A DNA stretch of 64,000 nucleotides, from contig SGPM01000087.1 of the NCBI GenBank assembly GCA_004802725.1, forward strand, positions 24,587 through 88,586, given 5' to 3'. Positions 1-12,644 of this stretch are shown here, piece by piece. Under the pieces are notes generated by a model. It ran no database searches. It saw only the letters and a list, made by a program, of their open reading frames with translations, and was not told the DNA's origin. The translations under genes and the position numbers were made by a program. Position 1 is the stretch's first letter, and each line of letters starts with the position of its first letter. The stretch is from Antrodiella citrinella (taxonomy: Eukaryota; Basidiomycota; Agaricomycetes; Polyporales; Steccherinaceae).

Positions 1-649
1 TTTCTGCGCCGCCGCCTGGCTGACATCGCTCACAAGTACATTCGCCCCCCTCGCTGCATAAAACAACGAATAACTACGTCGTTAGACATCAAGTCAAAAG
101 ACAGCATCTTGCATCAGCAAGTGAACATTGACCCCCGGATGTACGCGACACTCACGTCCTTCCCAAACCCCCTCCAGCACCCGTGATAACCACGGTGTGT
201 CCTTTGAACGAAAGTTGCGACATTTAGAGAAATAGGATATGAGAAGAAACGTCGCGAGAAAATGGGTTGACAATGCAGTAGAGACCGGAGCTCACTTATA
301 GCCAACTTGGTTCCCGTTTAGGCGCCTGATGCCACCGCATGTGATTATCTTCTGCTAAGGTCGCTCACGATATTTCACATGACAGTCACTGCGTTCACGC
401 CCCTTGTAGGAGAGGTTCACGTTAGGTTCACGTAGATGTTGTATCAAGGCAAATAAGAGGGTCTTCGTAGGACCTCGCGGGACCCGCTCCACCAGATCTA
501 CCTAGACCTACGCACACCTGCGCACAAACAAAGGCCTCTAAAAGTGTGACAGAAGTCGTCAAGTTCATAAAGATACATCAGAAATAAACAAAGGAAACGT
601 AGCGTAGCCTATAGATGAACGTGGAATGCTACAGCCGGGGTATAACAAA
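1..649. other. Gene-free left edge
   Basis: I see no recognisable coding segment here. Only short open frames occur, none with family similarity. The stretch presumably carries the 3' untranslated region of the minus-strand antiporter gene that ends at 650. Confidence 0.5.
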
Positions 650-3600
650 TCATGCGTTGCATGCCTGCAACACCAACAAGCTTGTATTCGCGTTCGTCGA
701 TGCAAACGCAGCACCAACGTCTCCAAGTGTCTTCGGAAGCTCCGTACCAACAGCCACTCCACGCTCAGAGAACAACTCGCGCAGCTCAACACTATGCGAC
801 TCCACCGCCATACGTCTCGACCGACCGACGGCAACCATGACGCGAGAATGTGAGCTGTACTGGTTGATGACGGCCGTCGCGACCTCCAGTATCGAATGCA
901 GAGGTCGTGTGGATGATTGGGATGAGAACACAATACGGTTGACGGCATCGGCGACCTCTGGATCGAAGTTGCGCGTGAAACGGTCCCACAGCATGTTGTC
1001 GGCGGTATCAGATGCGAGGCGAGTTTGGGTGTCTCGGGCACCGTAGATGGTGTCAGGGAATGCAGACTGCGAGATATCAATGGTAAGTTTCAGACAAAAC
1101 AGATGTGACATGACAAAGACGTACGTTGTGGGGACTTGAGAGAGCATGAAGTTGATGCGCATGAGCCTTCTCCTCCTCAATCGAGTCATTCGGAGTGAGA
1201 GTGTCGACCTTGTTGAATCGTACAACAGTGGCGCTAACGGAAGGGTTCATGCATAGTTGCACGACGAACGAGAGGGCCAATCGATCGTCTTGTCCGCCAA
1301 AGAAGGGAAGGAATATGCGCTGCGCTGAGTGACCAGGATACGATTCGGACAGACCGTGGTCAATAAAGAGCGCGACGTCTGCGGGAGTTTCATTGAAGAC
1401 CCTGCGAATGAATTGCGTATGCACGACTGCAGTGTCCCGTCCGCTTGACTGATTGCCGAAGAGCTTCTCGAAGGGAGTCAAAGGGGACGATCGTGTCGCT
1501 GACGACAATACTACATCTTCGCCAGAGCCACTCCAAGGCAGAATAACAAGCTGCGACGATGTCTCCTTCACGTGTTTGGCAACGTAATGGGGGAACTCTT
1601 CAAAGGGTAGAATGTTCAGGGATGAGGAAACGGAGACCTTGTTGAGGTATCCGAACGTGCGCACAACAGAGATCAGAGGATCGCTTTGTACGAGCGAAGC
1701 AGACTCTTGTGACTTGAGCACATCGGACGTACGTTCTGTGAGCTCGATGAGGCGTAGGGCTTGGATGGAGACTGGTTTGCGTGAAGAATTGAAGTCGGCA
1801 TCATATGATAGCTCTGGCTGTATCTCAGGACCCTTCTCCTTCTCGTGCCCATTGGAAGACGAATCAGCAAAGGCGGCAGCGTGAGGGTTGGAAGACCTGA
1901 GGAGCTGCATGATTGTCATGACGGCGGGTAGTTCTTCCATCTTCTCCAGTACCACGGCGAATCTGCTCTTGAACACATCTTCTAGCCCATTGACATCTTT
2001 CTCAGCCTGAGGGGAATTATCTCTGGCAGCTGGAAGATCTCGGGTGAGAATTGGACCATCGCGAGTGCGGTATTTCTCGGGTAGAATCCACAAAACGAGC
2101 GGGGTGGTCATGAAAGTGACAACCAAAGCGTGCAGGACAAACATCGAGAATGTCCGAGTATCCAGGATATTCGCAGACAGGCCGACATTGAGAACGATGA
2201 GCTCGACGAGTCTGTCAAGAGGTATTAGACAGAAATACTGAGCGCTATAATGACTCCACGTACCCCTTGCAACTCATCAACACACCAACAGCGCCTGATT
2301 CACGGAGATTGAAACCAGTCAACTTAGCTGCAGTGAAGCAGCCAAGGAACTTGGAGAAGAAGGCGACCACTATGATAAGAATAGTGTATCCCCATGTTTT
2401 TCCAGTGTTCAAGGTACCCAGATTGGTCTTGAGTCCCGAGAGCGCGAAGTACTATGTTTCAGTAATCACTGTCAGTGGCAATCATGATCCGGTACTAGCG
2501 CTGCAGCATACCAGAGGAAGGAACACTACAGCGACAATATCTTCGATCTTCTCCAAGATAGCGATAGCGAGGCCGTTATCATGGGGTATCACTAGACCGG
2601 CCAAGAAACCACCTTAGGAAGAAAGAGATGAGCTGGCGGTACAAACAGAGGAGAGCAGGTAAACTTACCAAAGATGGGGTGTACACCAATGATGTCCGTG
2701 AAGAAAGCGGAGAAGAACACGAGTATCATTGTCAATGTCATGATGGACAGTGTTGGTTTTCCGTTCTCCAAACTCCCAGAACGGCGAGCTGCCCAGCGGA
2801 AGGCCCATTTCACGGGAAACAATAGGAAGATCGTATAGCCAGCAGCAGTGAGCAGAATCCACAATGCGTCGAGTCCTGAACCGGAGTTGACAAGAGCAAC
2901 AGTAAGTGCCAACAGAATCCATCCAACAACCTGTGATGAACGTGAGTACTGCAATGTGATTGGACTGTGCCACGGATACGTACATCGTTGCCAACACCCG
3001 CCGAGAGAACCACCACGCCCACGGTAGTATCAAGAAGTCTTGTAGCTGTCAAGATACGACATAATACGGGGAAGGCCGTGATACCGATAGCCACTGCGAC
3101 GAAAAGCACGAATTGACCGAACTTGACGCCGGGGTCAATGAACTCATGATAGATGGGAATGGCGAGAGCCGCGCCCAACCCGAGGGGGATGATTAGCCCG
3201 GCGGCAGAGATGGCCATGGACGATCGAACATTGCGTTTGAGGAGCCGAACGTCGACCTCCAGACCGATCAAGAACAAGAACAGGACCAGGCCAATGTTGG
3301 CTGTAAGGGTTAGATTCGCGAGCGATGCGGTAGGAAAGATTGCGTTTGAGAATCCAGGGATATGGCCCATGACCGAGGGGCCCAAAAGAACACCGCCAAT
3401 GACCTCTGCAATGACTCGAGGTTGGCGGATCTGAGAACCGATGGTGGCGAGGAGCTGCGTCATAGCAATAATAACGACTGCATTCCGGATTCGCCGTTGA
3501 GCCATACCAACAAAGAACGAAGAAGAAGCACATACTAAGCTGGATGATCCATACTTTGATTGGGTCACTAGGGTCGTACGTTGCAGGGTTAACACCCGCG

Positions 3601-3697
3601 AAGATTCCAGCCTGGGCAGAATGAGTTACAGGCAGCGAGACCAGGGTTCAAAGGGGCAACATACCTGCTCCGGAGCTGCAGTTTCCGCCCTGCGCAT
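650..3697 (-). CDS. KHA1: KHA1-type K+(Na+)/H+ antiporter (CPA2 family)
   Basis: Integral membrane cation/proton exchanger of the CPA2 family; the yeast homologue acts in endomembranes in K+ and pH homeostasis. Inferred exons: 3697-3665 (11 codons, [11 protein letters not shown]), 3611-3536, 3477-2984, 2930-2669, then further exons to the stop at 650. The joined N-terminus reads [24 protein letters not shown], followed by helices with [21 protein letters not shown] and [13 protein letters not shown], both diagnostic of the exchanger domain. [10 protein letters not shown] segment and a last helix ending [16 protein letters not shown] follow. The hydrophilic C-terminal tail, roughly 400 residues, carries a universal-stress-like region, as in fungal KHA1. 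The last intron, about 1126-1070, joins SSPHN to SAFPDTIYG. Family assignment is firm; the exact start and the ion are inferred. Confidence 0.88.
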
Positions 3698-4729
3698 GAG
3701 CGCACTACCTAGCTCTTGGAAATGCCTTGCGAATGCCCCCATCGTGGATGGATTGGGTCGCGTTCTGGCCTTGGGGGATGGGGGTAAGAGCAGAGAGAGA
3801 CGGCCTGAGATGAATGGCTGCAGCGGCTAGTCTTTCAATAGTAACCGGCGCCTAATATTTATGCACCAGTGGCGTCTATTGTGCGTGCCTTGATCGGAGG
3901 CGGTGCATCTTCAATTGGTCAACCATTTGTCGAGCTTGGAAACACAACTTCTACTTTGTCTACTTTTGTCTCTTCTCATGGCGCGCAAGAGGTCTACGCA
4001 CGTATCATAACGTTGCTCATGGACGACTGAACCGACATCAGTTGAGACCAAAACATAACATTGTTAGCTAGTAGCGGTCACTGAAACGAGTCGCATTCAC
4101 AGCTATAACCTCGATACTTATGGTCTTGTCATGTGGATCGGCGAACACACTGACCCCACGTTGCAAGGCGTCCTCGTCGGCCGCACTGTCGGTGAGTGAG
4201 TGAGTATGAGCGTATCACCCGATTTCAGGTACATTAGCTCAACTTCGAGCAAGCGGCGCAGTCTGTGGGCACTAGGTTGTCGCACTCTATGGAATCCTAG
4301 AGGACATCAAAGCGGTCTGCAATATCAACGACAGACTAGCTCTTTCAAGTTCGTACAATTGACCAACATGAATGTTGAATGTTGAACCCGCAAAAGAGCA
4401 TTCACTGGAGTCAAATAAATGCTTTCCACTTCAAACATGGGTGAGCGCAAGGTGATCGTTCTGCTTTTGTTCTGTCAGCGTCGGGGGTTCTCTGTCTGAG
4501 CGCCGGGCCCTTGTTTGGATTCGGGCACGTCTCATCCTTGTCTCGTCCAGTACTTATAACGACTGATGGAACCTCTAAGGCCAGTCCAATGCTCTGCGTG
4601 TTGCCCGCGACCGTCTCCGCTGAACGTCACATTTGTGGACCCTCTCCCAATCGGGCTAGCAGCGCTCTTGATCATGATTACTCCCTCTCGAGACTCCAAC
4701 TTTTCCAAACAGTCTTTGCCCGCCTCCCT
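3698..4729. other. Intergenic region between the antiporter and the F-box relic
   Basis: No coding segment recognised. The left part should contain the promoter of the minus-strand antiporter gene; I see no strong TATA element near its start. Confidence 0.5.
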
Positions 4730-5366
4730 ATGGGTCTTGGCTTCACCATCCCTATCGAGATTTGCGAGAGGATCATCGATTTCGTCGCCGGCGATGTCCA
4801 GTTACGGTTACAGAATTGACCCCTGCCCATTGCGCCCTCGTCTGTCGGGCGTGGCTCCCCCGATATCGCTTTCAGCTGAACCCGGCATCTATCCAACTTC
4901 ACTCTCGCCAGGACCTTGAATCCTTCTCCCGATTCCTCGCTTCCTCTCCACACTTTGTGTCTAAACTTCAACGGCTATATTGACATGGCTGTGAGGAAGG
5001 CAGGATCTCCGCCAACGACTCATGGATTCTTACGGCATATTCGCGCTTCCCCCGCTCCCAAACCTCGAACAACTCTCGCTCCGCGATGTTGACTTGACAC
5101 ATCAGCACCCCACCATCTACAGAAGGTATTCCGATGTCGACTTCGTCGCAGCTGACTCTGCCACACTCAGACTTGAGCGGGTTTCATGCCGCCATTTTTC
5201 CCAAATTATTCGTCTGGTGCTTGCGACCCGAGCATCTAAGCTCGACATAAAACACTGTCCTCTCACACTACCCTCACCTGACAGTACGATTCTCGACAGG
5301 ATGACCCCACGTAACACTTGGCTCACGGCGATATTTATAACATACCGCATCATGGACTCTCCTTAA
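4730..5366 (+). pseudogene. Decayed F-box/LRR-type gene
   Basis: An F-box-like motif of the type common in agaricomycetes is visible from about 4742: IPIEICERIIDFVAGD, where the first helix of an F-box would lie. The frame then stops at TGA after LRLQN. The next piece of the motif, HCALVCRAWLPRYRFQLNP, continues in another frame from about 4820. A third piece at 5022-5366 (LPPLPNLEQLSLRDVDL, later RLERVSC and LDIKHCP) resembles the leucine-rich strands that follow in this family, again with a frame break before it. There is no room for introns at the breaks. I read this as a truncated and frameshifted relic. It is not a close copy of the three-member F-box family elsewhere in the window. Confidence 0.65.
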
Positions 5367-5926
5367 TTTGCCCTCATGCTGGAACCTAGATTATCCGAGT
5401 CTTATATCCCTGACAAGGCCTGACACTCTTAGTTGATGAGGAAGTACGTCACGGAATTTCGACATTCTCATCATAGACGTATGTAGTCCACAAAGGAATT
5501 CTGTCCTCTCATGATCACCTGCTGAAGTCCTTCGATCCACCGCAGCACACAAACCTACACCCTGCCTTGTGTCTTCCTTCCTTCAGAGAATATGTATAGA
5601 TTACATATTACGAAGTCCGATTACTGCTTATATACTCATGACGGATCCTTGAAGGTTGTGGATACTGACACCCATGTTCAAGTTTGTCTGATAAAAAGCC
5701 TTGACGATGATCTCTAAGCGCTAAACCCAACACGTTGTACCGACATGCTTTGAACGCGTTCACCGTCCTTAGTAGACTCCTTACTTACATTTCTGATTCA
5801 GTTTACAGCATCTATCTCTCTAAAAACACGCTGCACCGGTGTCAAGCTTACTTAAATCTTCACGACCACGTTCCAGGAATCCCTACTTGAGATCGAAAGT
5901 TACATGTCCGAGTCTCTGCCACTCAC
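5367..5926. other. Intergenic region
   Basis: No gene recognised. It holds possible remnants of the 3' half of the F-box relic and the promoter of the Yop1-like gene. Confidence 0.45.
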
Positions 5927-6667
5927 ATGCCTTTGATTCTGCCTCTTCTTCGCGCACTTTGGGTCTCGTCCATCGTCTATGACTCGTTCAAGACCCTCAA
6001 GCCTCCTCCTCCGTCCGAGAAAAAGAATGGTAGCAGTGGACAAGGACAGCCGTCCGTGCGCGCTATGAGCCAGCGGAAGAGGAATATGAAGGGGTGTATG
6101 ACGGTGTGGCTCATTTGGGTGCGTCTGAACGCGTTCACTATTCGAATTTGTGCATGATGTGCTGACGGAGATGAACGTCGTGGATGTTAAAGTGCTGTTT
6201 TGCGACGTACGAACGAACGCTGGATACCGCCGTTGGCATCTTCATCCCGTTCTACGATGAGATCAAGTCCCTCTTGATCCTCTTCTTCCTCGTGACTTCA
6301 ACACGCGTAAGTTCTCTCCCTGCATCACTTCAACTCACATCTGAAGCTTGACACCGTGTCGGTCGTACAGGGTGCAGAACCGGTCTACCTACACGTCCTC
6401 CGCCCCGCCATAAAGCCATACACATCCGAGCTGGACGCTCTCATGGACCTCGTGATCGCGCTCGGAGACGTCGCAGTCATGGTCATGGACATACCTCTGT
6501 CGTTCGTCGGCATGTCAATCTCTGAGCCGCCGCAAGACCCGCGACCGCAACCTGGATCTCGAGCCCCGTCTATGGACGATGCCTCAGCACAGCCGGAACC
6601 CGTACCCGTGCCGGTGGAGATATCGGAGCCGTCCGTGGAGGATGATCCTCCGATTCTGAACTTATGA
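5927..6667 (+). CDS. TB2/DP1/HVA22 (Yop1/REEP) family membrane-shaping protein
   Basis: Members of this family insert hairpin helices into the ER membrane and help shape tubules. Three exons are inferred. The first gives MPLILPLLRALWVSSIVYDSFKTLK and a basic linker ending MTVWLIW. The second starts at about 6191 after AAAG and reads CCFATYERTLDTAVGIFIPFYDEIK, then SLLILFFLVTSTR; this is the core DP1 signature, with the conserved FIPFYDEIK region. The third starts at about 6370 after GTACAG and reads GAEPVYLHVLRPAIKPYTSELD, followed by a helix and a Pro/Glu-rich tail. The protein is about 190 residues. The start at 5927 is the first ATG before the hydrophobic segment. The family call is firm, but the exact paralogue is not determined. 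Confidence 0.85.
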
Positions 6668-7241
6668 GACAGTAAATGTCGATGGTTCTGTAAGCAGTAG
6701 GTAGACGTGGTTTTATGATTGGGGGTCAGGCATACGGACAGACGGACTACAGACAGACGATGAACCAAGCATAGACCACGCAGTGATCCAGCATTGTCAT
6801 GAACTATTCTAGCTACAATCGAGGTATCTACCAGACATACATTATCGTCAATCAGGGAAGATGAGAGCGAGAATAAGACACAGTCAGATATAAAAGAATG
6901 GATGGGTATATAAACAACCAAAAACGAACCCCAGTCCGTGTACAGGTGACAAGAACTCAAGCAGAACGCAGAAGATGAAGAAAATGGCGAGTGCACGAAT
7001 ATACATTATACGTGACGTTAACGAAAAGGTCTAGTGAAGAAGTAGAGTAGAAGGGCGGACAGAAATAGAATTGTACACGGAAGGCGTGTGTCGTGTCGAC
7101 CCACCCCTCACTGAGGTGACTCTACTTACACCTGGACACACAACACTCTTAAGATGATTCACTGTACGCCAAATAGAAATGTCCCGCGGAATAGATATGT
7201 CGAATGGTGACATCGAGTCGATGAAAGAGTGACACGTGGAA
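6668..7241. other. Convergent intergenic region
   Basis: Lies between two convergent genes and should hold both 3' untranslated regions. No coding signal recognised. Confidence 0.5.
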
Positions 7242-10037
7242 CTAGCACGAAAGGCCAAGGAGCTTGGACGTGTCGGTACCTAGTCGTGAACGATCAGTGC
7301 ATGTCGCAGGAGGCAAAAGATGCGCGTAGACGGGCTTACCGGGGTAGTACCAGAACATGACAGCCAGAATGATGTAGAGACACATGAGCAGGGTACCTTC
7401 CAGCCAATTTGACTTGCCATCTTGCGTCGTGTAGTTCACAACCAATACTGCAATAAATAAAGTGACATCAGGAACCGGTCGCGGGTTATGCACAACAGAA
7501 TGCGTACCAGCGAAGAACAGTGACAATGACTCGAGAGGGTCGAACAACATCGTCAAAGGCTTGCCCATCATCCATGCGAGAGTGACAATCAATCTGAGTG
7601 GTACATTAAGTTTCGACGATCAGACACAAGATACACGGGCGGCACTCACGGAATGACAAAGAGCGCGATTTGCTATAGGACGCATCAAAATCAGCAAAAC
7701 TGCACGTATACGTTGCCACAGCAAAACTCACGATACTGGAACCGACAGCTACACCCAGACTGAGCGTCAACTTATCTTTGACAGACACGGTGACCGCAGT
7801 GACATGCTCTGTCAAAAACGCCTGTCAGATCACTTTCGAAACACAGGATCAAATGCTTGGCACGTACCAGCAGCGTTGCCGACGATAGGAAGCAGGATCA
7901 ATCCGACGAACTCCTTGCTGATGTGGCCGCTCGCTGTGAGACCGTTGATGGAGTCAACCAAGAATTCAGCGGTAACGCCAACAAGCTATGAGAGATCACC
8001 AGACATAAGCTATCGCGCCTATATGAGAATCAAGAACTGTGACTTACGACTGTGACGAAAACAAGCAGGAAAATAGTTGCCCAGAGACTCATCTGGGGAA
8101 TTTCCTCCTCGTCTTCTTCATCGTCTTCTCCCGAGCCCTCTGCTGCGAGACCATCTACAACGGGATGCCCATGACCCGATTCGACATCAGCAGGCTCACT
8201 GGATTGGGGCGACTCTGTCCGTACCAGGCCATCCGCTGGCGCTGAACCAAACCCAATGTATTGCTTGAAGGTTCTCTTTTCGGTGGTCCTCTTCTCCTTG
8301 GGTTCGTACTGGACAGTCTTGGGTACCTCTGAATCCGGGTCGTAAAGGCGCTTGTGCGAGCCAAGTTGAAATGTCAAATAGCAGGCATAAACTTTAAATC
8401 GACGCTCGATCAGATTGTTCTACCATTCTCATGCGTGACAGGAAACTCACTGAACAAAAGGATGAGAGCGGTCTAAAAACATATCGCTCGCAGTCAGTGC
8501 AGTCCCAGCGACATTGCGAACGTGCGTGCATTTACTCACCGAGTGACTGACACTCAGAATCCAACCAGCCTCCGTGGCATTGCTAACAGGACTGATGCTG
8601 GAAGTAGCATTGTTCGCAGGACTGCTGCTAGTATCGATCAGGAAGTGGAACGCCGCCGGCAGGAGAACGCCAATAACGGATACCGTCAAGAGAGAGGCGT
8701 TCAATTGCACAGAGCCTGTTCGTGATACGGTCGAAAATGGTCGGAGCAGTCAGCAAAGCATGGAACGCGAATCAGATTGTTACACGTACTGATTCCGAAG
8801 CCTTGTTCGGAAAATCTGACACCTCCCGCGAAGAAACACATTCCGAGGACAAGTACTGCATCAGAAGCGTTATGAGTGGCAATGCGGCGAGCACGTTCAA
8901 TGAAAACATACGGATGTTGCTCAGGATGGAGCCCACAACTAGTGAACGCGGATCATCAGTGAAGTTTCGGCACTGAGAGGAGGAAATGTTTGACAGGTTG
9001 ACGTACGTGATGATTGAACGACTTGCAGTTGACACTTGATCAGTGCAATGATCTAACGATGTTGTTCAGCAGACTGAAACGAATGAGAGGGTCTGTTCGA
9101 CTCACAGAGACAATCAGTTCAACACTGAGGCGAAGTGAAGAAGTCAGATACGCTCAAATGTACGCAGAAGGCGTTGATCAGCTTACGCGTTTCCCTATAG
9201 ATTACAATGAGTATCATTCAAGAGTGCGAAGTAGATCGCGTGACTCACAAGTGTGGCGTTGAGGAGACCAGCCAAGGTCTGACCAACTCTCATTGAGAGT
9301 TCATCTGTGGCGAAAGCCAGCAGCTGACAACGAAGATGAGAATCCATATTATAATCTTTGGCTCAAGACCGCGACGGACCTTTGCCAACGGAATAATGGC
9401 GATGAAAGAAACTGCACTCGAATTAGAGAGTAATTTGGGGACATTATCATATCACTACTCACAGACGAAGACGATCGTGTCGTTTGTATCACTCGAAGGG
9501 AGCGCGAAATGCAGGGCCCACTGTGAAATGTCAGTTGTGTATGCAAGCAGGTATGCATCGGCCACGTACTGATATCGGGATGCAAACACACAAGACGTTC
9601 AACCCTGGAGAAGAAAGCGCGTTGTCAGTGGTGCACACGACAGTAAAATGCTGAAGACATACATGAACTCAATATGACTGTCCGCATGCTTTTCGCGAAC
9701 GACGGCGCCACACCAATCTTCCGGTCAGGCATGAAGTTCACGCTGAGCGTATGAGAAACAATTCTGGTCAAACCAATGAGGGTGGTTGAATTCGAGCGCG
9801 CCATGCTCATTGTGTTAGTCCTGGATTGTGCGCGTGAGGTGGTACTTCTCCGAGGTCTTAGTGAGCCGGAAGACATTCTGGGACCGTCTTCAAGTTGGAT
9901 AGTCGTTCTTCGAGTTATATGGCCATTGGGTCCGATGGGAGGTGACCCTTCCGGTGTTGCTGTGCGATTCGTCGCTGGGATATCAGGCTGGTCAGAGCAG
10001 AACAATAGATTTCGAGAGATAGCAACCACTTACACAT
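7242..10037 (-). CDS. VCX1: Vacuolar Ca2+/H+ exchanger (CAX/VCX1 family)
   Basis: Moves Ca2+ into the vacuole in exchange for protons. The gene is cut into about a dozen small exons. The coding start appears to be a 4-nt exon (ATGT, 10037-10034), then an intron to 9974, giving MSTNRTATPEGSPPIGPNGH in frame with MSSGSLRPRRSTTSRAQSR. An internal ATG at 9876 is an alternative start. Joined exons give LNVLCVCIPISWALHFALPSS, then LLAFATDELSMRVGQTLAG, VGSILSNILLVLGMCFFAGG and LLTVSVIGVLLPAAFHF. The C-terminal repeat reads FVGLILLPIVGNAAEHVTAV, including the GNAAEH signature, then LGVAVGSSIQIALFVIP. The last join gives YYPGTDTSKLLGLSC and a stop. An acidic stretch in the central loop fits the family. 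A TATATAAA element lies upstream (10087-10094). Confidence 0.9.
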
Positions 10038-12644
10038 AATCGTAAGAGTAGTGAAATGCAATGTGGCAAGTGTATTTGGGAAGGGCTTTATATAGTCGTT
10101 GGGGGGAGGGGAAGAGGCTGTTGGAAGAAAAGAGCGGTCGAGGTAAATGAATGGACGGCTACCGCAGGGGACGGCACCAAAGTAGTGGAGTGACTGAGTT
10201 ACGAACTGAAGTTCAACAAAGGATCTCAACCGCCGTCATCCACAAAAGAAGATCAAATCCGCCCGATCGTATTCGAACTCCGGTTTATTGTGACAAAGTC
10301 ACACATACCCTAACCTAGCCATGTCGCTCGACCGTCAGTCATCCATACCATTGACCTCTATTATTCAAAAGAAACAGTCCTTGTGCGACATCCTTGTCTG
10401 AGACTTTCAGTCTTTCACAAGTGCAAATTACAAGTGACACTACGCGACGCCGTTGCGCGGGCTGCGCAGCCAGCCGGTAGGCAGTGCTATTGATGTGAAC
10501 TGCGGCATATAGTACTTACTCGACCGATTGGAACGGCACGCATCTTACAGTCTGCTTTTTTCAGTCAAAATACGTGACAGTCGTACGAAATCATGATAAG
10601 AAAGGACTTCATGTCCACAACAAGCTTAAGAACTAGAAGCATGTCTCGCCACAGCGCCAACGAGACACCATGGCAACTACCTTCGTCCACAAAGCACCCA
10701 CGGAACAAAGCCATATCCCTGTTCAGCATTGGGCGCAGGTATCGTGGAACTGGAATCGACCCTTCCCATAAAATGCTGTAATACCCGTAGCACTGACAAC
10801 TCGATGTGCCGCTGTGACTTGTCTGATAGGTCGGACCTGCGCCGGGTCCAGGGTGCATACGAGTTGCTGCCAGTACAGCCTCTTCAGGCTCAACCACGCC
10901 TTGACCACGTCCCCGTGACCTCCGAAAGCTCGATTTCACGGAGGAGGAGAATCAATCCGGAGATATCGATGTGAGGCGACACCAATGACCGCCGTGTTTC
11001 CTAGCGCCAATCTAGCCGAACTCGAGAACTTTGCAAGTCGGCATTTGCTCGGAGTCTTTATCTTTGTCGACGTCTGGTAGGCATGTGCTGTGATGACGAC
11101 GTGCAGAGCTTGCGCAGTGTCTATCTCTGCAGCGCTCAGCCAACGCTCGCTGCTTCCTGAACAGCACCAGTGGTCAATAATATTCTATGACTCTATCCCA
11201 CCGACGGCGACTTGTGCGTGGATCACACCACACACGTACGATTTTGCCTGCACGTATTTTACGCAGTTCGGTGCGTCGACCGTCCCAATCATCTTCAAAT
11301 TTACGACCCTCTTGATCAAATTGAAATAATCCATCCACGCGTAGACGGCCATGCACGGCGTTTGCACGCATCACGCCCGCCGTGACCGGAACCGATCCGG
11401 CAACGAAATTAAATAACACTCATTTTATAACACTCTGGTTGGCGCCTCACCCAACTCTAGCCTGGAGTCAACACACGGACACGAACAGACGTATTGTGGC
11501 GCTGGTATGAATGGCATGTCCCCAACGAGGCGGGTACCCACTGTGACGAAGAACGAAGTCTAATACACATGTTCGGTACACGTGCGCGTGATGGCGTAAG
11601 TATCGATCCGGAAGGTCTTGGCAGAGTCATACCCCGGTAATACCCAGCTTCGGAGGCTATACAGGTATCATCTGACGCTGATTCCGCTTACCTCGTCATA
11701 TTATTATCAAGGGCAATGCGAACGCCCTGCTTGAACATTTGGAGGCACTATGTATGTTCGTGCGATGATAGTAGACAGCGACAGCGACATAGATATAAAA
11801 CAATTCCTTCAAGAGATGAGAAGCCGTGCACACAGCTACATTGCCTACCTCCGAGTCTAGGACGAACGATGGTGACGCCGAAGCCTCGGACAGTTCGAGG
11901 CGACGTGCTAGTAGGGTTCAACATATACTACTTTCCAGACGAATGGGAATGACTATCCAATCTAGTAAGCGTGTCTTCTTAGGCTCCGTTCGCAAGCTCA
12001 CCCCCCTCTTGCCTTTTTGTATGAAGGTCGTGATCGGACAAAAGTAGATGCGGATGATCGAAATTTTTGGGTGAGGTTGCGTTCGACTGGCCACGCGAGT
12101 CTAAGTAGTGTCTTCAACTTGTTCAACTGTCACTGATATGGATATAGATGTACACAGCGCTATGCAAAGACTCGGATCATCTTCAGAAGCACTCGCGCAC
12201 ACAGCTACGGCAGATAAGGTAGATAAGACTCATCAAGTGAACGACAACCCACATTTACCATCGTCCCAGTCACAGTCACAACGCTAGCCAATAGTAGGAA
12301 TGCGAACAACTGTCCAGCGTCCATGATTCTTTCAGATTAAAGACGACCCGATGTAGTACTCTAGTACCCTAACAAGCAACGAAAAAAGAAAATATAAGGC
12401 GAATAAATGTTACAATGCGCACGAGCATGAAACCAAAGACATACACAAGCAAGATGAAACAGTCGAGACAGCGAGAGCGGGGGAGATGATGTATGTGATG
12501 AGGATATTGATATATATGACAGTTGTTTGACGAGATGGATGGAAATGAGACGACTTGTCAAGATACAGGGTATATCAATAGTTTGCTTTTGTGCGAGAGC
12601 CCTGTTGATGATTACGCTTGGTTCGGAGGCCCTAGCTTTTGCGC
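10038..12644. other. Gene-free region of about 2.6 kb
   Basis: I recognise no gene family here. Open frames are short and overlap on both strands, and the longest (10565-10939, minus) would start with GTG. An ATG at 10984 opens a 31-codon stretch that ends at a possible splice donor near 11079, but I could not extend it. The right end should contain the 3' untranslated region of the LRR gene. Confidence 0.45.
10087..10094 (-). promoter_or_regulatory. TATA-like element of the Ca2+/H+ exchanger gene
   Basis: On the minus strand this reads TATATAAA, 50-57 bases upstream of the proposed ATG at 10037. The position suits a core promoter with a short leader. Confidence 0.45.

Noticed and set aside
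650..1225. Single long frame over the end of the antiporter gene read as one exon
   Set aside because: The frame contains an intron (about 1126-1070). The family requires the PHN-SAFPDT join, and the apparent N-terminus of that frame is out of phase with the preceding exon.
10263..10285. TTCGAA-containing segment resembling a tRNA T-loop
   Set aside because: No closing stem and no other tRNA arms nearby.
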